Shown one piece after another: positions 7,754-16,634 of a stretch of 64,000 bases of DNA. Under the pieces are notes generated by a model that was not told the origin of the DNA, ran no database searches, and saw only the letters and a list, made by a program, of their open reading frames with translations. Numbering within the stretch: the stretch's first letter is position 1; every line of letters begins with the position of its first letter. This DNA comes from Ottowia flava (lineage in GTDB: Bacteria > Pseudomonadota > Gammaproteobacteria > Burkholderiales > Burkholderiaceae_C). The stretch lies in assembly GCF_042680565.1 (NCBI RefSeq), contig NZ_JBHUEJ010000019.1, positions 186,001 to 250,000 on the forward strand, in the 5' to 3' direction. Made by a program: the position numbers and the translations under genes.

Positions 7754-9595
7754 TCAAGGCAGCGCGGCGCCGACGTTCGAGGCCTGAAGCCGTCCCTTGA
7801 GGTCCGCAGCTGCCATGTACACGCTGTACTGCGCGCCGGTGACACGCCCGGTGTCCACCGTCCACTCGCCCGTTGCCGGTACGGTGATCGGTGTCGCGGC
7901 AGGCACCAGTTCGCCGCTGGCAAGGTCGAGCTGGGTCGGGAAATACGGAGTGCCAGGCGTCAGCGCAATGGCGGCGGCCGGCGTGCCGGCGGCCGCACTG
8001 GCCGATACGAACCAGCGGATCACCACGCGGCCGTCCGCCGTGCGGGTCGCCCAGAGCATGCCGTCTTCATACTCCGTCGGGTCCGACTCCTTGGGCACCT
8101 GCACCGGGATGACCAACAGGCTGCTGTCTTCCCCTGGCAACACGGTCACCAACTGGCCGGTCACCATCGGCCACACGCTGGCATCGGCCAGGCGCAGAGC
8201 CGTGCCTGCGGCCGACGCGGTCTGCATCGACACGGCGACACCGTCTTCCACCAAGGCGGCGAACGCCTCGTCGTACAGCGGCGCGCCGTTCAAGGCCTGG
8301 ACTTCAGCGCTGGCTGCATCGGCCACGATCTGGGTCGGGCCCACGGCAATCTGCGGCATCTGCCCGCTTTGCGCAAAGTCGGCGTAGGCACCCACCAGCG
8401 CCTGGTAGGTGGGAGAAAAATCCACCGCAGCGTACCGGTCCAGCAGCGAGGTGATGTCGGTGGAGTAACGGGGAAAGTAGATCATCAGGCCGGTGACATC
8501 GTCGGTGCGGCCGTCAACCGACACCACGGCGTCGCGGTAGGCCGCGTCGAAGCTGGCCAGCGTCGGCGCATCCACCAGCCCCTGCTGGGCAAGCTCGCCG
8601 ACCCATGAGCGCACGTCCACCAGGTCGAACTGGGAGAAGATGTTGGTCTGGAACTCCTGCGCTTCCCGGCGCGCCGCGGCGATGGCCAGCCAAGTGACCA
8701 GTCCGTCGCGCTGCAAGCCGGCTTGCAAGCGCTGGGCGATTTGCTCCATGGCTTTCACCACTGGCCCGACGCGCGTCAGATCGGTGACGGCGTAGGCGCT
8801 GAAGCCACCGGTTACTGGGCCGACAGGGCCATCATAGTGCTGCACGATGTTTTTGCCGATCTGATCGCCGCTGGCGCTGGGTTGATCGGCCAGGAAGTTC
8901 ATCAGCGAGGTCCAGTTCCAGCCGGTGGTGACGTCTTCGGAGGCCACCAGGTAGTTGCCGTAGGGCGCGAGCATGGAGGCGACCTCCAGGCTGGACATCA
9001 GGCAGGCGTCGAAGCCAATCAGCTCAAAATGCACGCCGGAGTCGCGCAGGGCATTGCGCACCTCGTTCACGCTCATTCCCTTGCCGCCACCCAGTGCGTA
9101 GTCGGAGCCAAAACCGCCGATCGGGCCGCCGCCGTGGTCCCACATCGAGACAACGAATTGATCGGCTGGGAACGCCTCGGCCCCCCACTTCAGAAAGTCG
9201 CGCAAGGTGCCGGGCTCGCTCATCGACGCCTGCGCAGGCTGCTGGGCCTGTGGCAAGGGCTCCAGGTCCCAGGTCTTGCCCTGGTTGTCGGGGTCGGGGA
9301 CCAGGCGGTAGCGTCGCAGTTCCCGAAGGTCCAGTTCATCGTCAAGCAAGCCGTCTTCGTTGGCGCCACCGATCTGCAGGATCACGTTGACGTCTTTGCT
9401 CACCCGTGCCTCGTACAGCCCGCGCAGGGTGTGCTGCGCGTTGCCGATCAAGTTGGACGCCACCATATAGACCAGCACCGTGGTCTTGGCCTTCGTCGCC
9501 ACGGGCGGGCTGTCCCCGTCGTCGCCTCCTCCGCATGCCGCCAGCAGTGTCGTAACCCAAATGGCCAGCAGCCACCGAAAGAGCTTGTTGCGCAT
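7754..9595 (-). CDS. clostripain-related (C11 family) cysteine peptidase lipoprotein
   Basis: Exported lipoprotein of 613 residues. The signal peptide ends in a lipobox (VTTLLAAC, lipidated Cys21), followed by a GGGDDGD spacer. The C11 core is seen in TTVLVYMVASNLIG and the catalytic pair: His154 in VSMWDHGGGPIGG and Cys198 in FELIGFDACLMSSLEVA. The rest of the peptidase domain reaches to about residue 390 (DDVTGLMIYFPR). The C-terminal 200 residues are beta-rich, perhaps a binding module. Clostripain cleaves after Arg; specificity here is unknown. It is a single-gene unit, convergent with the nitroreductase operon. Confidence 0.85.
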   Translation of the reverse strand: MRNKLFRWLLAIWVTTLLAACGGGDDGDSPPVATKAKTTVLVYMVASNLIGNAQHTLRGLYEARVSKDVNVILQIGGANEDGLLDDELDLRELRRYRLVPDPDNQGKTWDLEPLPQAQQPAQASMSEPGTLRDFLKWGAEAFPADQFVVSMWDHGGGPIGGFGSDYALGGGKGMSVNEVRNALRDSGVHFELIGFDACLMSSLEVASMLAPYGNYLVASEDVTTGWNWTSLMNFLADQPSASGDQIGKNIVQHYDGPVGPVTGGFSAYAVTDLTRVGPVVKAMEQIAQRLQAGLQRDGLVTWLAIAAARREAQEFQTNIFSQFDLVDVRSWVGELAQQGLVDAPTLASFDAAYRDAVVSVDGRTDDVTGLMIYFPRYSTDITSLLDRYAAVDFSPTYQALVGAYADFAQSGQMPQIAVGPTQIVADAASAEVQALNGAPLYDEAFAALVEDGVAVSMQTASAAGTALRLADASVWPMVTGQLVTVLPGEDSSLLVIPVQVPKESDPTEYEDGMLWATRTADGRVVIRWFVSASAAAGTPAAAIALTPGTPYFPTQLDLASGELVPAATPITVPATGEWTVDTGRVTGAQYSVYMAAADLKGRLQASNVGAALP

Positions 9596-9791
9596 GTCGT
9601 TCCCTCCGTTGTCAGACGCAAGCGCGCCAGAAGCGGCGCTGCGGTGATTGCAACGGCGTGTGACAGTTTGTGCAATCCCTGAAACTGGGTATTTTGGGCT
9701 TCGTGGCGGCTTTTTTTAACAGCGCCACGCTGCGGTGTACGGCCAAGGAGGACGTTGAGGCCGCGCGATACAGCGTCGCCGAATATGCAAG

Positions 9792-9845
9792 AAAACAGGC
9801 TTCCGCCCTACAGCTGATTGCGCAGGCAGCTACTGTAGTTTTAGC
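9792..9845 (-). repeat. dispersed repeat copy R5
   Basis: Minus-strand reading: GCTAAAACTACAGTAGC, TGCCTGCGCAATCAGC, TGTAGGGC, then GGAAGCCTGTTTTC. It lies between the peptidase gene promoter region and the 3' end of mmsA. Confidence 0.85.
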
Positions 9846-9869
9846 GTGCCTGCGCTGCGCAAGCCTCGA

Positions 9870-11375
9870 TCAGCGCATCGCAATCGTGGTGTTCACCCCG
9901 TCGCTGCTGCTGCCGTGGTCTTCGTACCAGCGGGCCGTCACCGTCTTGGTCTGGGTCCAGAACTGCACCGCCTGCTTGCCGTTGGGCCCCAGGTCGCCCA
10001 GCTTGGACGCGCGCGAGCCGGTGAAGCTGAAGTAGGCCACCGGCACGGGAATCGGCACGTTGATGCCGACCTGGCCGACGTTGATGTCGTGCTGGAACTT
10101 GCGCGCCGCCCAGCCGCTACCGGTGAAGATGGACGTGCCGTTGCCGTTGGGGTTGCGGTTGATGAAGGCGATGGCGTTTTCCAGGGTGGCCACGCTGACC
10201 ACGGTCAGCACCGGGCCGAAGATCTCCTGGGTGTAGATGTCCATCTGGTCGGTCACGTCCGCAAAGACGGTGGGGCCGACGAAGTTGCCTTTTTCATAAC
10301 CTTTGACGACGCAGTCGCGCCCGTCCAGCAGCAACTGGGCGCCTTGGGCCACGCCGGACTCGATCAGGCCGAGCACGCGCTCCTTGGCGCGCGGGTTGAC
10401 CAGCGGGCCCAGGTCGGCGGCGCGGTCGCTGCCGGGGCCGACCTTCATGGCTTTGGATTTGGCGACCAGCTCGGGCAGCCATTCGCGGGCGGCGCCCACC
10501 AGCACGGCGACCGAGTTGGCCATGCAGCGCTGGCCGGCGGCGCCGAAGGCCGAACCCAGCAGGTTGTTCAGCGCATGTTCCTTGGGCGCGTCGGGCATGA
10601 CGACGCAGTGGTTCTTGGCGCCCATCATCGACTGCACGCGCTTGCCGGCTTCGGTGGCGCGGCGGTAAATGTGCGTGCCGACGTGGGTCGAGCCGATGAA
10701 GGACAGCGCCTTGATGTCCGGGTGGTCGCACAGCAGGTCGGCCACTTCGGGGCCGCCGTGGATTACGTTCAGCACGCCCGGCGGCACGCCGGCCTCGTGC
10801 GCCAGTTCGACCAAGCGCATGGTGGACGACGGGTCTTGCTCGGACGGCTTCAGCACGAACGTGTTGCCGCAGGCGATCGCCATCGGGAACATGAAACAGG
10901 GCAGCATCACCGGGAAGTTGAAGGCGGTGATGCCCGCGCCCACGCCCAGCGGTTGCAGCAGGTTGTAGACGTCGACGCCAGTGGCGGCGTTTTCGGCGAT
11001 CTCGCCCAGCTGCAGGCTGGTGATGGCGCAGGCGTGCTCCACCACTTCCAGGCCGCGGCCGACTTCGCCCTCGGCGTCAGGCAGGGTCTTGCCGTGTTCG
11101 CGCGTGATCAGCTCGGCCAACTCGGTCGTGTGCTCGCGGATCAGCTGCTGGAGCTTCAGCATGATGCGCATGCGCGCGCCCAGCGAGGTGCTGCGCCAGG
11201 TCTGGAAGGCCTGCTGCGCGGTGGCAACGGCCAGTTCAACCTCTTCGCGCGTGGCGAACGGCACGCGCGCTACCACTTCCTGCGTGGCCGGGTTGGTGAC
11301 GTCGCGCCACTCGGTGCTTTTGGACGGGTGGGGCTTGCCGCCGATGAAATGGGGGATTTGGGTGGGTTGGCTCAT
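9870..11375 (-). CDS. mmsA: methylmalonate-semialdehyde dehydrogenase (CoA-acylating)
   Basis: Converts (methyl)malonate semialdehyde to propionyl- or acetyl-CoA with NAD+, CoA and release of CO2, late in valine, pyrimidine or inositol breakdown. The 501-residue protein has the aldehyde dehydrogenase core: ITAFNFPVMLPCFMFP (catalytic Asn154), VLKPSEQDPSS, and GQRCMANS with nucleophile Cys284. The FIGG opening and the AGQRCMA context favour MmsA/IolA over other ALDHs. It lies 22 bp downstream of a binding-protein gene on the same strand, and both are divergent from a LysR regulator. Confidence 0.93.
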   Translation of the reverse strand: MSQPTQIPHFIGGKPHPSKSTEWRDVTNPATQEVVARVPFATREEVELAVATAQQAFQTWRSTSLGARMRIMLKLQQLIREHTTELAELITREHGKTLPDAEGEVGRGLEVVEHACAITSLQLGEIAENAATGVDVYNLLQPLGVGAGITAFNFPVMLPCFMFPMAIACGNTFVLKPSEQDPSSTMRLVELAHEAGVPPGVLNVIHGGPEVADLLCDHPDIKALSFIGSTHVGTHIYRRATEAGKRVQSMMGAKNHCVVMPDAPKEHALNNLLGSAFGAAGQRCMANSVAVLVGAAREWLPELVAKSKAMKVGPGSDRAADLGPLVNPRAKERVLGLIESGVAQGAQLLLDGRDCVVKGYEKGNFVGPTVFADVTDQMDIYTQEIFGPVLTVVSVATLENAIAFINRNPNGNGTSIFTGSGWAARKFQHDINVGQVGINVPIPVPVAYFSFTGSRASKLGDLGPNGKQAVQFWTQTKTVTARWYEDHGSSSDGVNTTIAMR

Positions 11376-11397
11376 GGCTCGGGTTTCCTGGGCGGCC

Positions 11398-12612
11398 TCA
11401 CTTCTTCACCAAGGGGCAGGCCGAGTCGGACAGCGGCTTGAACGCGGCGCTGGCGGGGATCGTGCTCACGGTCTTGTAGTAGTCCCACGCGCCCTTCGAT
11501 TCGGCCGGTGTTTTCACCTGGAACAGGTACATGTCGTGGATCACGCGGCCGTCCGGGCGGATGCTGGCGTTGCGCATGACGGGGTCGTCGATCGGGATCT
11601 CGCGCATCTTCTGGGCGACGACTTTCGAATCGACCGACTTGGCGGCCATGGCGGCTTTCAGGTAGTGCCGCACGCTGGAATACACGCCGGCCTGGACCAT
11701 GGTGGGCTTGAGGTTGTTGTGCAGTTTTTCAAAGCGCTGCGAGAACGCGCGCGCTTTCGGGTCCATGTCCCAGTAGAAGCCCTCGGTGAACATCAGACCC
11801 TGCGCCATGGGCAGGCCGAGCGCGTGCACGTCCGACAGGAACATCAGCAGGGAGGCGACCTTCTGCCCCTTGCCGCCGCCAATGCCGAATTCGCGCGCCG
11901 ACTTGATGGCGTTGACCGTGTCCTGTCCGCCGTTGGCCAGGCCGACGACCTGCGCCTTGGAGCTTTGCGCCTGCAGGATGAAGGAAGAGAAATCGGTGGT
12001 GTTGAGCGGGTGGCGCACGCTGCCGACGACCGTGCCGCCGTTGGCCTTGACCATGTCGGTCGCGTCCTTCTCCAGCGAATGGCCGAAGGCGTAGTCCACC
12101 GTCAGGAAGAACCAGCTCTTGTCGCCCCCCTTGGTCAGCGCCACGGCGGCGCCTGCGGCGGACGAATAGGTGTCGAACATCCAGTGGAAGCCGTTGACCG
12201 CGCAGTCCTCGTTGGTCAGGCGTGTGGTGGCCGGCCCGCTGTACAGAGCGATGCCGCCCTTTTCCTGCACCAGCTTCTGCACCGCCAGCGCGGCAGCGGA
12301 GTTGGTGATGTCGGCGATGGCGGTCACGCCGTCGCGGTCCAGCCATTCGCGCGTCTTGGCGGCGGCCACGTCGGCCTTGTTCTGGTGGTCGGCGCTGACG
12401 ACGTCGATCTTCATGCCCTTGCACTCGGCCTTCAGGCAGTCGTCCACCGCCATCTTGGCGGCCACGACCGAGCCGGCGCCGCCCATGCTGGCGTAGGTGC
12501 CGGTCATGTCGGTCAGCACGCCGATCTTGAAAGCGTTGCCGGGAATTTCGGCCTGCACGCCAGCGCACAGGGACAGCGCGGCCAAGGCCACGCAATGACG
12601 GGGGAATCGCAT
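11398..12612 (-). CDS. ABC transporter substrate-binding protein (branched-chain amino acid/amide type)
   Basis: Periplasmic receptor of the Leu/Ile/Val-binding type I fold. The ATG at 12612 is preceded by GAGGAGA and starts a Sec signal peptide (MRFPRHCVALAALSLCAGVQA); a longer frame from 12675 has no signal. The mature protein begins with the family motif FKIGVLTDMTGTYASMGG and has AADHQNKAD-like and WFFLTVDYAFGH regions of this family. The matching permease and ATPase genes are absent, so it is an orphan receptor or works with a transporter elsewhere. Pairing with mmsA suggests a valine- or propionate-related ligand, as inference only. Confidence 0.88.
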   Translation of the reverse strand: MRFPRHCVALAALSLCAGVQAEIPGNAFKIGVLTDMTGTYASMGGAGSVVAAKMAVDDCLKAECKGMKIDVVSADHQNKADVAAAKTREWLDRDGVTAIADITNSAAALAVQKLVQEKGGIALYSGPATTRLTNEDCAVNGFHWMFDTYSSAAGAAVALTKGGDKSWFFLTVDYAFGHSLEKDATDMVKANGGTVVGSVRHPLNTTDFSSFILQAQSSKAQVVGLANGGQDTVNAIKSAREFGIGGGKGQKVASLLMFLSDVHALGLPMAQGLMFTEGFYWDMDPKARAFSQRFEKLHNNLKPTMVQAGVYSSVRHYLKAAMAAKSVDSKVVAQKMREIPIDDPVMRNASIRPDGRVIHDMYLFQVKTPAESKGAWDYYKTVSTIPASAAFKPLSDSACPLVKK

Positions 12613-12729
12613 GGGTAGTTGTCTCCTCGGTTCTAGGGCCGGCGCGGCGCGCCGGAGGGCAGGGTGCACCTGCATCCACTTTAATCCTGCAGTTATGCAA
12701 GGCGCTATGGTGTTTTGGCATATATTGAT

Positions 12730-12741
12730 TGCAAATTTGCA
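12730..12741. promoter_or_regulatory. LysR-type operator candidate in divergent promoter region
   Basis: TGCAAATTTGCA is a perfect 12-bp AT-rich palindrome, 12 bp before the LysR start and 117 bp before the binding-protein start. A related TTATGCAAGG half lies near 12692. This is the expected place for autoregulation and control of the binding-protein/mmsA unit. Confidence 0.55.
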
Positions 12742-12753
12742 TCGCCGCGCCCC

Positions 12754-13686
12754 ATGCCCGCCTCACAAATCAACTGGGACAACCTGCGCCTTTTCCTGGC
12801 CGTGGCGCGCGGTCCTTCGGCGCAGGAAGCCGCGCGGCGCCTGGACGTCGACCATTCGACTGTCACACGTCGCCTCCACCGGCTGGAAAAGGAATGGGGT
12901 GCGCAGCTGTTCGAGCGCACGCCGGCCGGCCATGTGCTGACGCCCGCCGGGCAGCGCCTGCTGGAGCACGTCGAAACCATCGAAACCGCCGTGGTGCATG
13001 CCAGCGAGGATGTGAGCGGCGACAGCCGCACGCTCACCGGCCAGGTGCGGCTGGGCGCGACCGAGGGCTTCGGCAATTTCTTCCTGGCGCCGCAGCTCAG
13101 CCACTTCTGTGAACGTCATCCCGCCATCCAGGTGGAGCTCATCACGGTGCCGCGCTTCATCAACCTGTCTCAAAGGGAGGCAGACCTGGCGGTCAACGTC
13201 GAACGCGCCCAGGGAAGCGGGCAGGTCTGCAGCCGACTCACAGACTACCGGCTGCGTCTGTACGCCAGCTCCGCCTATCTGGCGCGCCATGCCCCCATTC
13301 GCCAGTCGCGTGACCTGGCGGCACACCGCTTCTTTGGCTATGTCGAAGAGCTGACCTTCAGCACCGCGCTTCGCTACCTGGCGGACGCTGCGCCGCATGC
13401 GCCGCCGCCCCTGCTGCGCAGCACCAGCGTGGTGGCGCAGTATCTGGCCGTGCGCGAAGGGCAGGGCCTGGCGGTGTTGCCGTGCTTCATGGCGGCGCAG
13501 AGCCCTGAACTGGTGCCTGTACTGCCGGGCGAGGTGAACGTGATGCGCACGTTCTGGGTGGCAGCGCCAGCGGACCGGCGCGATCTGGCGCGGGTGCGCG
13601 CACTGTGGGAATACCTGCGGGAAGTGGTGGCATTGAACCAGCCCCTGCTGCTGGGTGAATCCACCGAGCGCCACTGCCTGCGCTAG
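12754..13686 (+). CDS. LysR family transcriptional regulator
   Basis: LysR regulator of 310 residues from the ATG at 12754; a start at 12715 would add 13 unlike residues and cover the palindrome. The winged HTH is AQEAARRLDVDHSTVTRRLH with the linker LFERTPAGHVLTPAGQ, and the effector domain follows from about residue 90. It is divergent from the binding-protein/mmsA pair, so it probably regulates them, perhaps with a semialdehyde, propionate or valine-derived inducer (inference). Confidence 0.88.
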   Translation: MPASQINWDNLRLFLAVARGPSAQEAARRLDVDHSTVTRRLHRLEKEWGAQLFERTPAGHVLTPAGQRLLEHVETIETAVVHASEDVSGDSRTLTGQVRLGATEGFGNFFLAPQLSHFCERHPAIQVELITVPRFINLSQREADLAVNVERAQGSGQVCSRLTDYRLRLYASSAYLARHAPIRQSRDLAAHRFFGYVEELTFSTALRYLADAAPHAPPPLLRSTSVVAQYLAVREGQGLAVLPCFMAAQSPELVPVLPGEVNVMRTFWVAAPADRRDLARVRALWEYLREVVALNQPLLLGESTERHCLR

Positions 13687-13770
13687 GCATTTTTCGATCC
13701 CGCTACACTGGCCCAGCGCTGGCCTGCAATGGGTGGGTGCCGCCTTCAAGACAGAGAGAGACAAAACGCC

Positions 13771-14997
13771 ATGCCCGGCATCATCCAAAGCCTGCTCGAC
13801 ACCGACCTGTACAAATTCACCATGATGCAGGCGGTGCTGCACCAGTTTCCGGGAGCGCAGGTCGAATACAAGTTCAAGTGCCGCTCGGCCGGCGTGCAGC
13901 TGGCGCCCTACATCGACGAGATCCGCGAGGAAATCCGCCGGCTGTGCGAGCTACGCTTCACGGACGACGAGCTCGCCTACATGCGCAGCATGCGCTTCAT
14001 CAAGAGCGACTTCGTCGATTTTCTGGGCCTGTTCAAGCTCAACCAGAAGTACATCACCCTCACGCCGCTGGACAACGGCGAGATCGACATCCGTGTGCGA
14101 GGCCCCTGGCTGCACACCATCATGTTCGAGATCCCGGTGCTGGCCATCGTCAGCGAGGTGTACTACCGCAACACCCAGCCCAACCACGACCTGACGGAGG
14201 GGCGCCGCCGCCTCAACGCCAAGCTCGACCTGCTGCAGCAGCCCGAGCTGGTCGACATCCGCATTGCCGACTACGGCACGCGTCGGCGCTTTTCGCGCGA
14301 CTGGCAGCGCGAGGTGCTGACCGTGCTGCGCGACCGCATGGGCGTGACCACCGACAGCCGCATCACCGGCACCAGCAACGTGCTGTTCGCCAAGGAACTG
14401 GGCATGCGCCCCATGGGCACCATGGCGCACGAGTACCTGCAGGCCTGCCAGGCACTTGGGCCGCGCCTGCGCGACAGCCAGGTGTTCGCGTTCGAGAAAT
14501 GGGCGCAGGAATACCGGGGCGACCTGGGCATCGTGCTGTCCGACGTGTACGGCATGAACGCCTTTCTGCGCGACTTCGACATGTACTTCTGCAAGCTGTT
14601 CGACGGCGCGCGCCACGATTCCGGCGACCCGTTCCAGTGGGGCGAACGCATGATCGAGCACTACCGCGCCAACCGCTGCGATCCGCGCACCAAGGTCATC
14701 ATCTTCAGCGACGGCCTCACCTTCCCGCGCTGCATCGAACTGTTCCAGCGGTTTCAAGGCCGCATCCAGGTGGCCTTTGGCGTCGGTACCAACCTGACCA
14801 ACGACGTCGGCCCCGAGGCGCTGCAGATCGTGCTGAAGATGATCGAATGCAACGGCCAGCCGGTGGCCAAGATCTCCGACACGCCAGGCAAGACCATGGT
14901 GGAGGACGAGGGCTACCTGACCTACCTGCGCCAGGTGTTCGACCTGCCGGCGGCGCCAGCCGGGCCGATCAACCATCCGGCGCTGGTTGTCGCCTGA
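13771..14997 (+). CDS. pncB: nicotinate phosphoribosyltransferase
   Basis: Makes nicotinate mononucleotide from nicotinate and PRPP in NAD salvage. It has 408 residues from the ATG at 13771 (MPGIIQSLLDTDLYKFTMMQ, the conserved opening). Further family motifs are EYKFKCRS, TGTSNVLFAKELGMRPMGTM (around the autophosphorylated His region) and FDGARHDSGDPFQWGE. The upstream in-frame ATG at 13729 is less likely, because the family starts at the second Met. It is a single gene, followed by repeat R6 and an antiporter gene. Confidence 0.95.
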   Translation: MPGIIQSLLDTDLYKFTMMQAVLHQFPGAQVEYKFKCRSAGVQLAPYIDEIREEIRRLCELRFTDDELAYMRSMRFIKSDFVDFLGLFKLNQKYITLTPLDNGEIDIRVRGPWLHTIMFEIPVLAIVSEVYYRNTQPNHDLTEGRRRLNAKLDLLQQPELVDIRIADYGTRRRFSRDWQREVLTVLRDRMGVTTDSRITGTSNVLFAKELGMRPMGTMAHEYLQACQALGPRLRDSQVFAFEKWAQEYRGDLGIVLSDVYGMNAFLRDFDMYFCKLFDGARHDSGDPFQWGERMIEHYRANRCDPRTKVIIFSDGLTFPRCIELFQRFQGRIQVAFGVGTNLTNDVGPEALQIVLKMIECNGQPVAKISDTPGKTMVEDEGYLTYLRQVFDLPAAPAGPINHPALVVA

Positions 14998-15033
14998 TGA
15001 CGGCAGGAGCGACGGCGCGGGCGCGCTGCGCCG

Positions 15034-15092
15034 TTATACTCCTGATTTGATAGCTGTCTGCGCTGATTGCTGTAGCGCAAAACCCACTTTTT
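15034..15092 (+). repeat. dispersed repeat copy R6, abutting the nhaD-like start codon
   Basis: TTGATAGCTGTCTGCGCTGA, TTGCTGTAGCGC, then AAAACCCACTTTTTA ending 3 bp before the ATG at 15096. The T-rich end of the repeat takes the place of a Shine-Dalgarno. Confidence 0.8.
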
Positions 15093-15095
15093 ACG

Positions 15096-16607
15096 ATGAA
15101 TCCACTGCCCGACCTGCTTCGCTCCGACCCGACCGCGTTTCCCGCTGCCGCTGTTGCAGACAGGGGCCAATGGCCGACGCGCGAGGCTGGGCACAGGCGC
15201 AGTGGCCGCTGGGTGGGCCTGCTGGGCATGTTGGCGCTGCTGTTGGCTTCGCCCGCGCAGGCCGCCGCTTTGGACGGCAGCCAGCTGTCGGTGCTGTGGG
15301 CGGTGCCTTTCGTGGGCATCCTGCTGTCGATCGCCGTCTGGCCGCTGGCGGGGCCGCAGTTCTGGCACCACCATTTCGGCAAGATCGCCGCGGCCTGGTC
15401 ACTGGCCTTTCTGGTGCCGTTTGCGCTGGTCTTCGGCGTGGGCACGGCCGGCGCCGGCCTGGTGCACGCGTTGGTGGCCGAGTACATCCCCTTCATCCTG
15501 CTGCTGACGGCGCTGTTCACGGTGTCGGGCGGCATCTACATCCGCGGCAACCTGCACGGCACGCCGCTGCTCAACTCGATCATCCTGCTGGTCGGCGGCC
15601 TGCTGGCCAGCTTCATGGGCACGACCGGTGCGTCGATGCTGCTGATCCGCCCGCTGATCCGCGCCAACGACAACCGCCAGCATTGCGCGCACGTCGTGGT
15701 GTTCTTCATCTTCATCGTCAGCAACATCGGTGGCTCGCTCACGCCGCTGGGCGACCCGCCGCTGTTTTTGGGCTTCCTGAAGGGCGTCACCTTCTTCTGG
15801 ACCGCAGGCCACATCTGGATGGACACGGTATTCCTGGTCGTCGCGCTGCTGATCATCTTCTTCCTGCTCGACACCTGGATGTACCGCAAGGAAGGCACGA
15901 CGCGCCCCGACCCTACGCCCGACGACGAGCAGTTCGGCTTTGACGGCAGCATCAACTTCGTGCTGCTGGGCGTGGTCGTGGCGCTGGTGCTGATGAGCGG
16001 CATCTGGAAGCCCGGCATCGAATTCGACATCGCCGGCACGCACGTGGCGCTGCCCAGCATCGTGCGCGACGCGGGCCTGATCGTCGTGACACTGGTGTCG
16101 CTGGCCATCACGCCCCGCGCCGTGCATGACAGCAACCAGTTCGGCTGGGCGCCGATGCAGGAGGTGGCCAAGCTCTTCGCCGGCATTTTCCTGACCATCA
16201 TCCCCGTCATCGCGATGCTGCAGGCGGGCGAAAACGGCCCGTTCGGCGCGGTCGTCAAGGCCGTGACCAACAGCGACGGCACGCCCAACCCGGCGGCGTA
16301 CTTCTGGGCGACGGGCCTGCTGTCGTCCTTCCTCGACAACGCGCCGACCTACCTGGTGTTCTTCAACACCGCGGGCGGCGACCCGGCCACCCTCATGGGG
16401 CCGCTAGCCAGCGTGCTGGCCGCCATCAGCGCCGGGGCGGTGTTCATGGGCGCCAACAGCTACATCGGCAACGCGCCCAACCTGATGGTCAAGGCCATCG
16501 CCGAAGACCGCGGCGTCAAAATGCCCAGCTTCTTCGGCTACATGGCCTGGAGCTTCGGCATCCTGATGCCGCTGTTCGTGATCGTCACGTTCCTGTTCTT
16601 CCGCTGA
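15096..16607 (+). CDS. nhaD: NhaD-type Na+/H+ antiporter (ArsB/NhaD superfamily)
   Basis: Inner-membrane antiporter of 503 residues expected to exchange Na+ (or Li+) for protons. About 12 hydrophobic segments follow a 40-residue polar N-terminus and a signal-like segment (LLGMLALLLASPAQA). Family motifs are GGIYIRGNLHGTPLLNS, FMGTTGASMLLIRPLIRAN, SNIGGSLTPLGDPPLFLGFL and SSFLDNAPTYLVFF, the two half-repeats of the IT superfamily. There is no Shine-Dalgarno before the ATG because repeat R6 runs up to it, so initiation may be inefficient or the start may be internal. It could also transport a dicarboxylate; NhaD fits best. Confidence 0.82.
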   Translation: MNPLPDLLRSDPTAFPAAAVADRGQWPTREAGHRRSGRWVGLLGMLALLLASPAQAAALDGSQLSVLWAVPFVGILLSIAVWPLAGPQFWHHHFGKIAAAWSLAFLVPFALVFGVGTAGAGLVHALVAEYIPFILLLTALFTVSGGIYIRGNLHGTPLLNSIILLVGGLLASFMGTTGASMLLIRPLIRANDNRQHCAHVVVFFIFIVSNIGGSLTPLGDPPLFLGFLKGVTFFWTAGHIWMDTVFLVVALLIIFFLLDTWMYRKEGTTRPDPTPDDEQFGFDGSINFVLLGVVVALVLMSGIWKPGIEFDIAGTHVALPSIVRDAGLIVVTLVSLAITPRAVHDSNQFGWAPMQEVAKLFAGIFLTIIPVIAMLQAGENGPFGAVVKAVTNSDGTPNPAAYFWATGLLSSFLDNAPTYLVFFNTAGGDPATLMGPLASVLAAISAGAVFMGANSYIGNAPNLMVKAIAEDRGVKMPSFFGYMAWSFGILMPLFVIVTFLFFR

Positions 16608-16634
16608 ACGGCGGCCTGAGGCGGTGGCAGCCGC

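Noticed and set aside
9846..12618. Long plus-strand frames opposite mmsA and the binding-protein gene
   Set aside because: Mirror frames of well-identified genes; compositions (Gly/His/Arg/Val) are typical of antisense in high-GC DNA.
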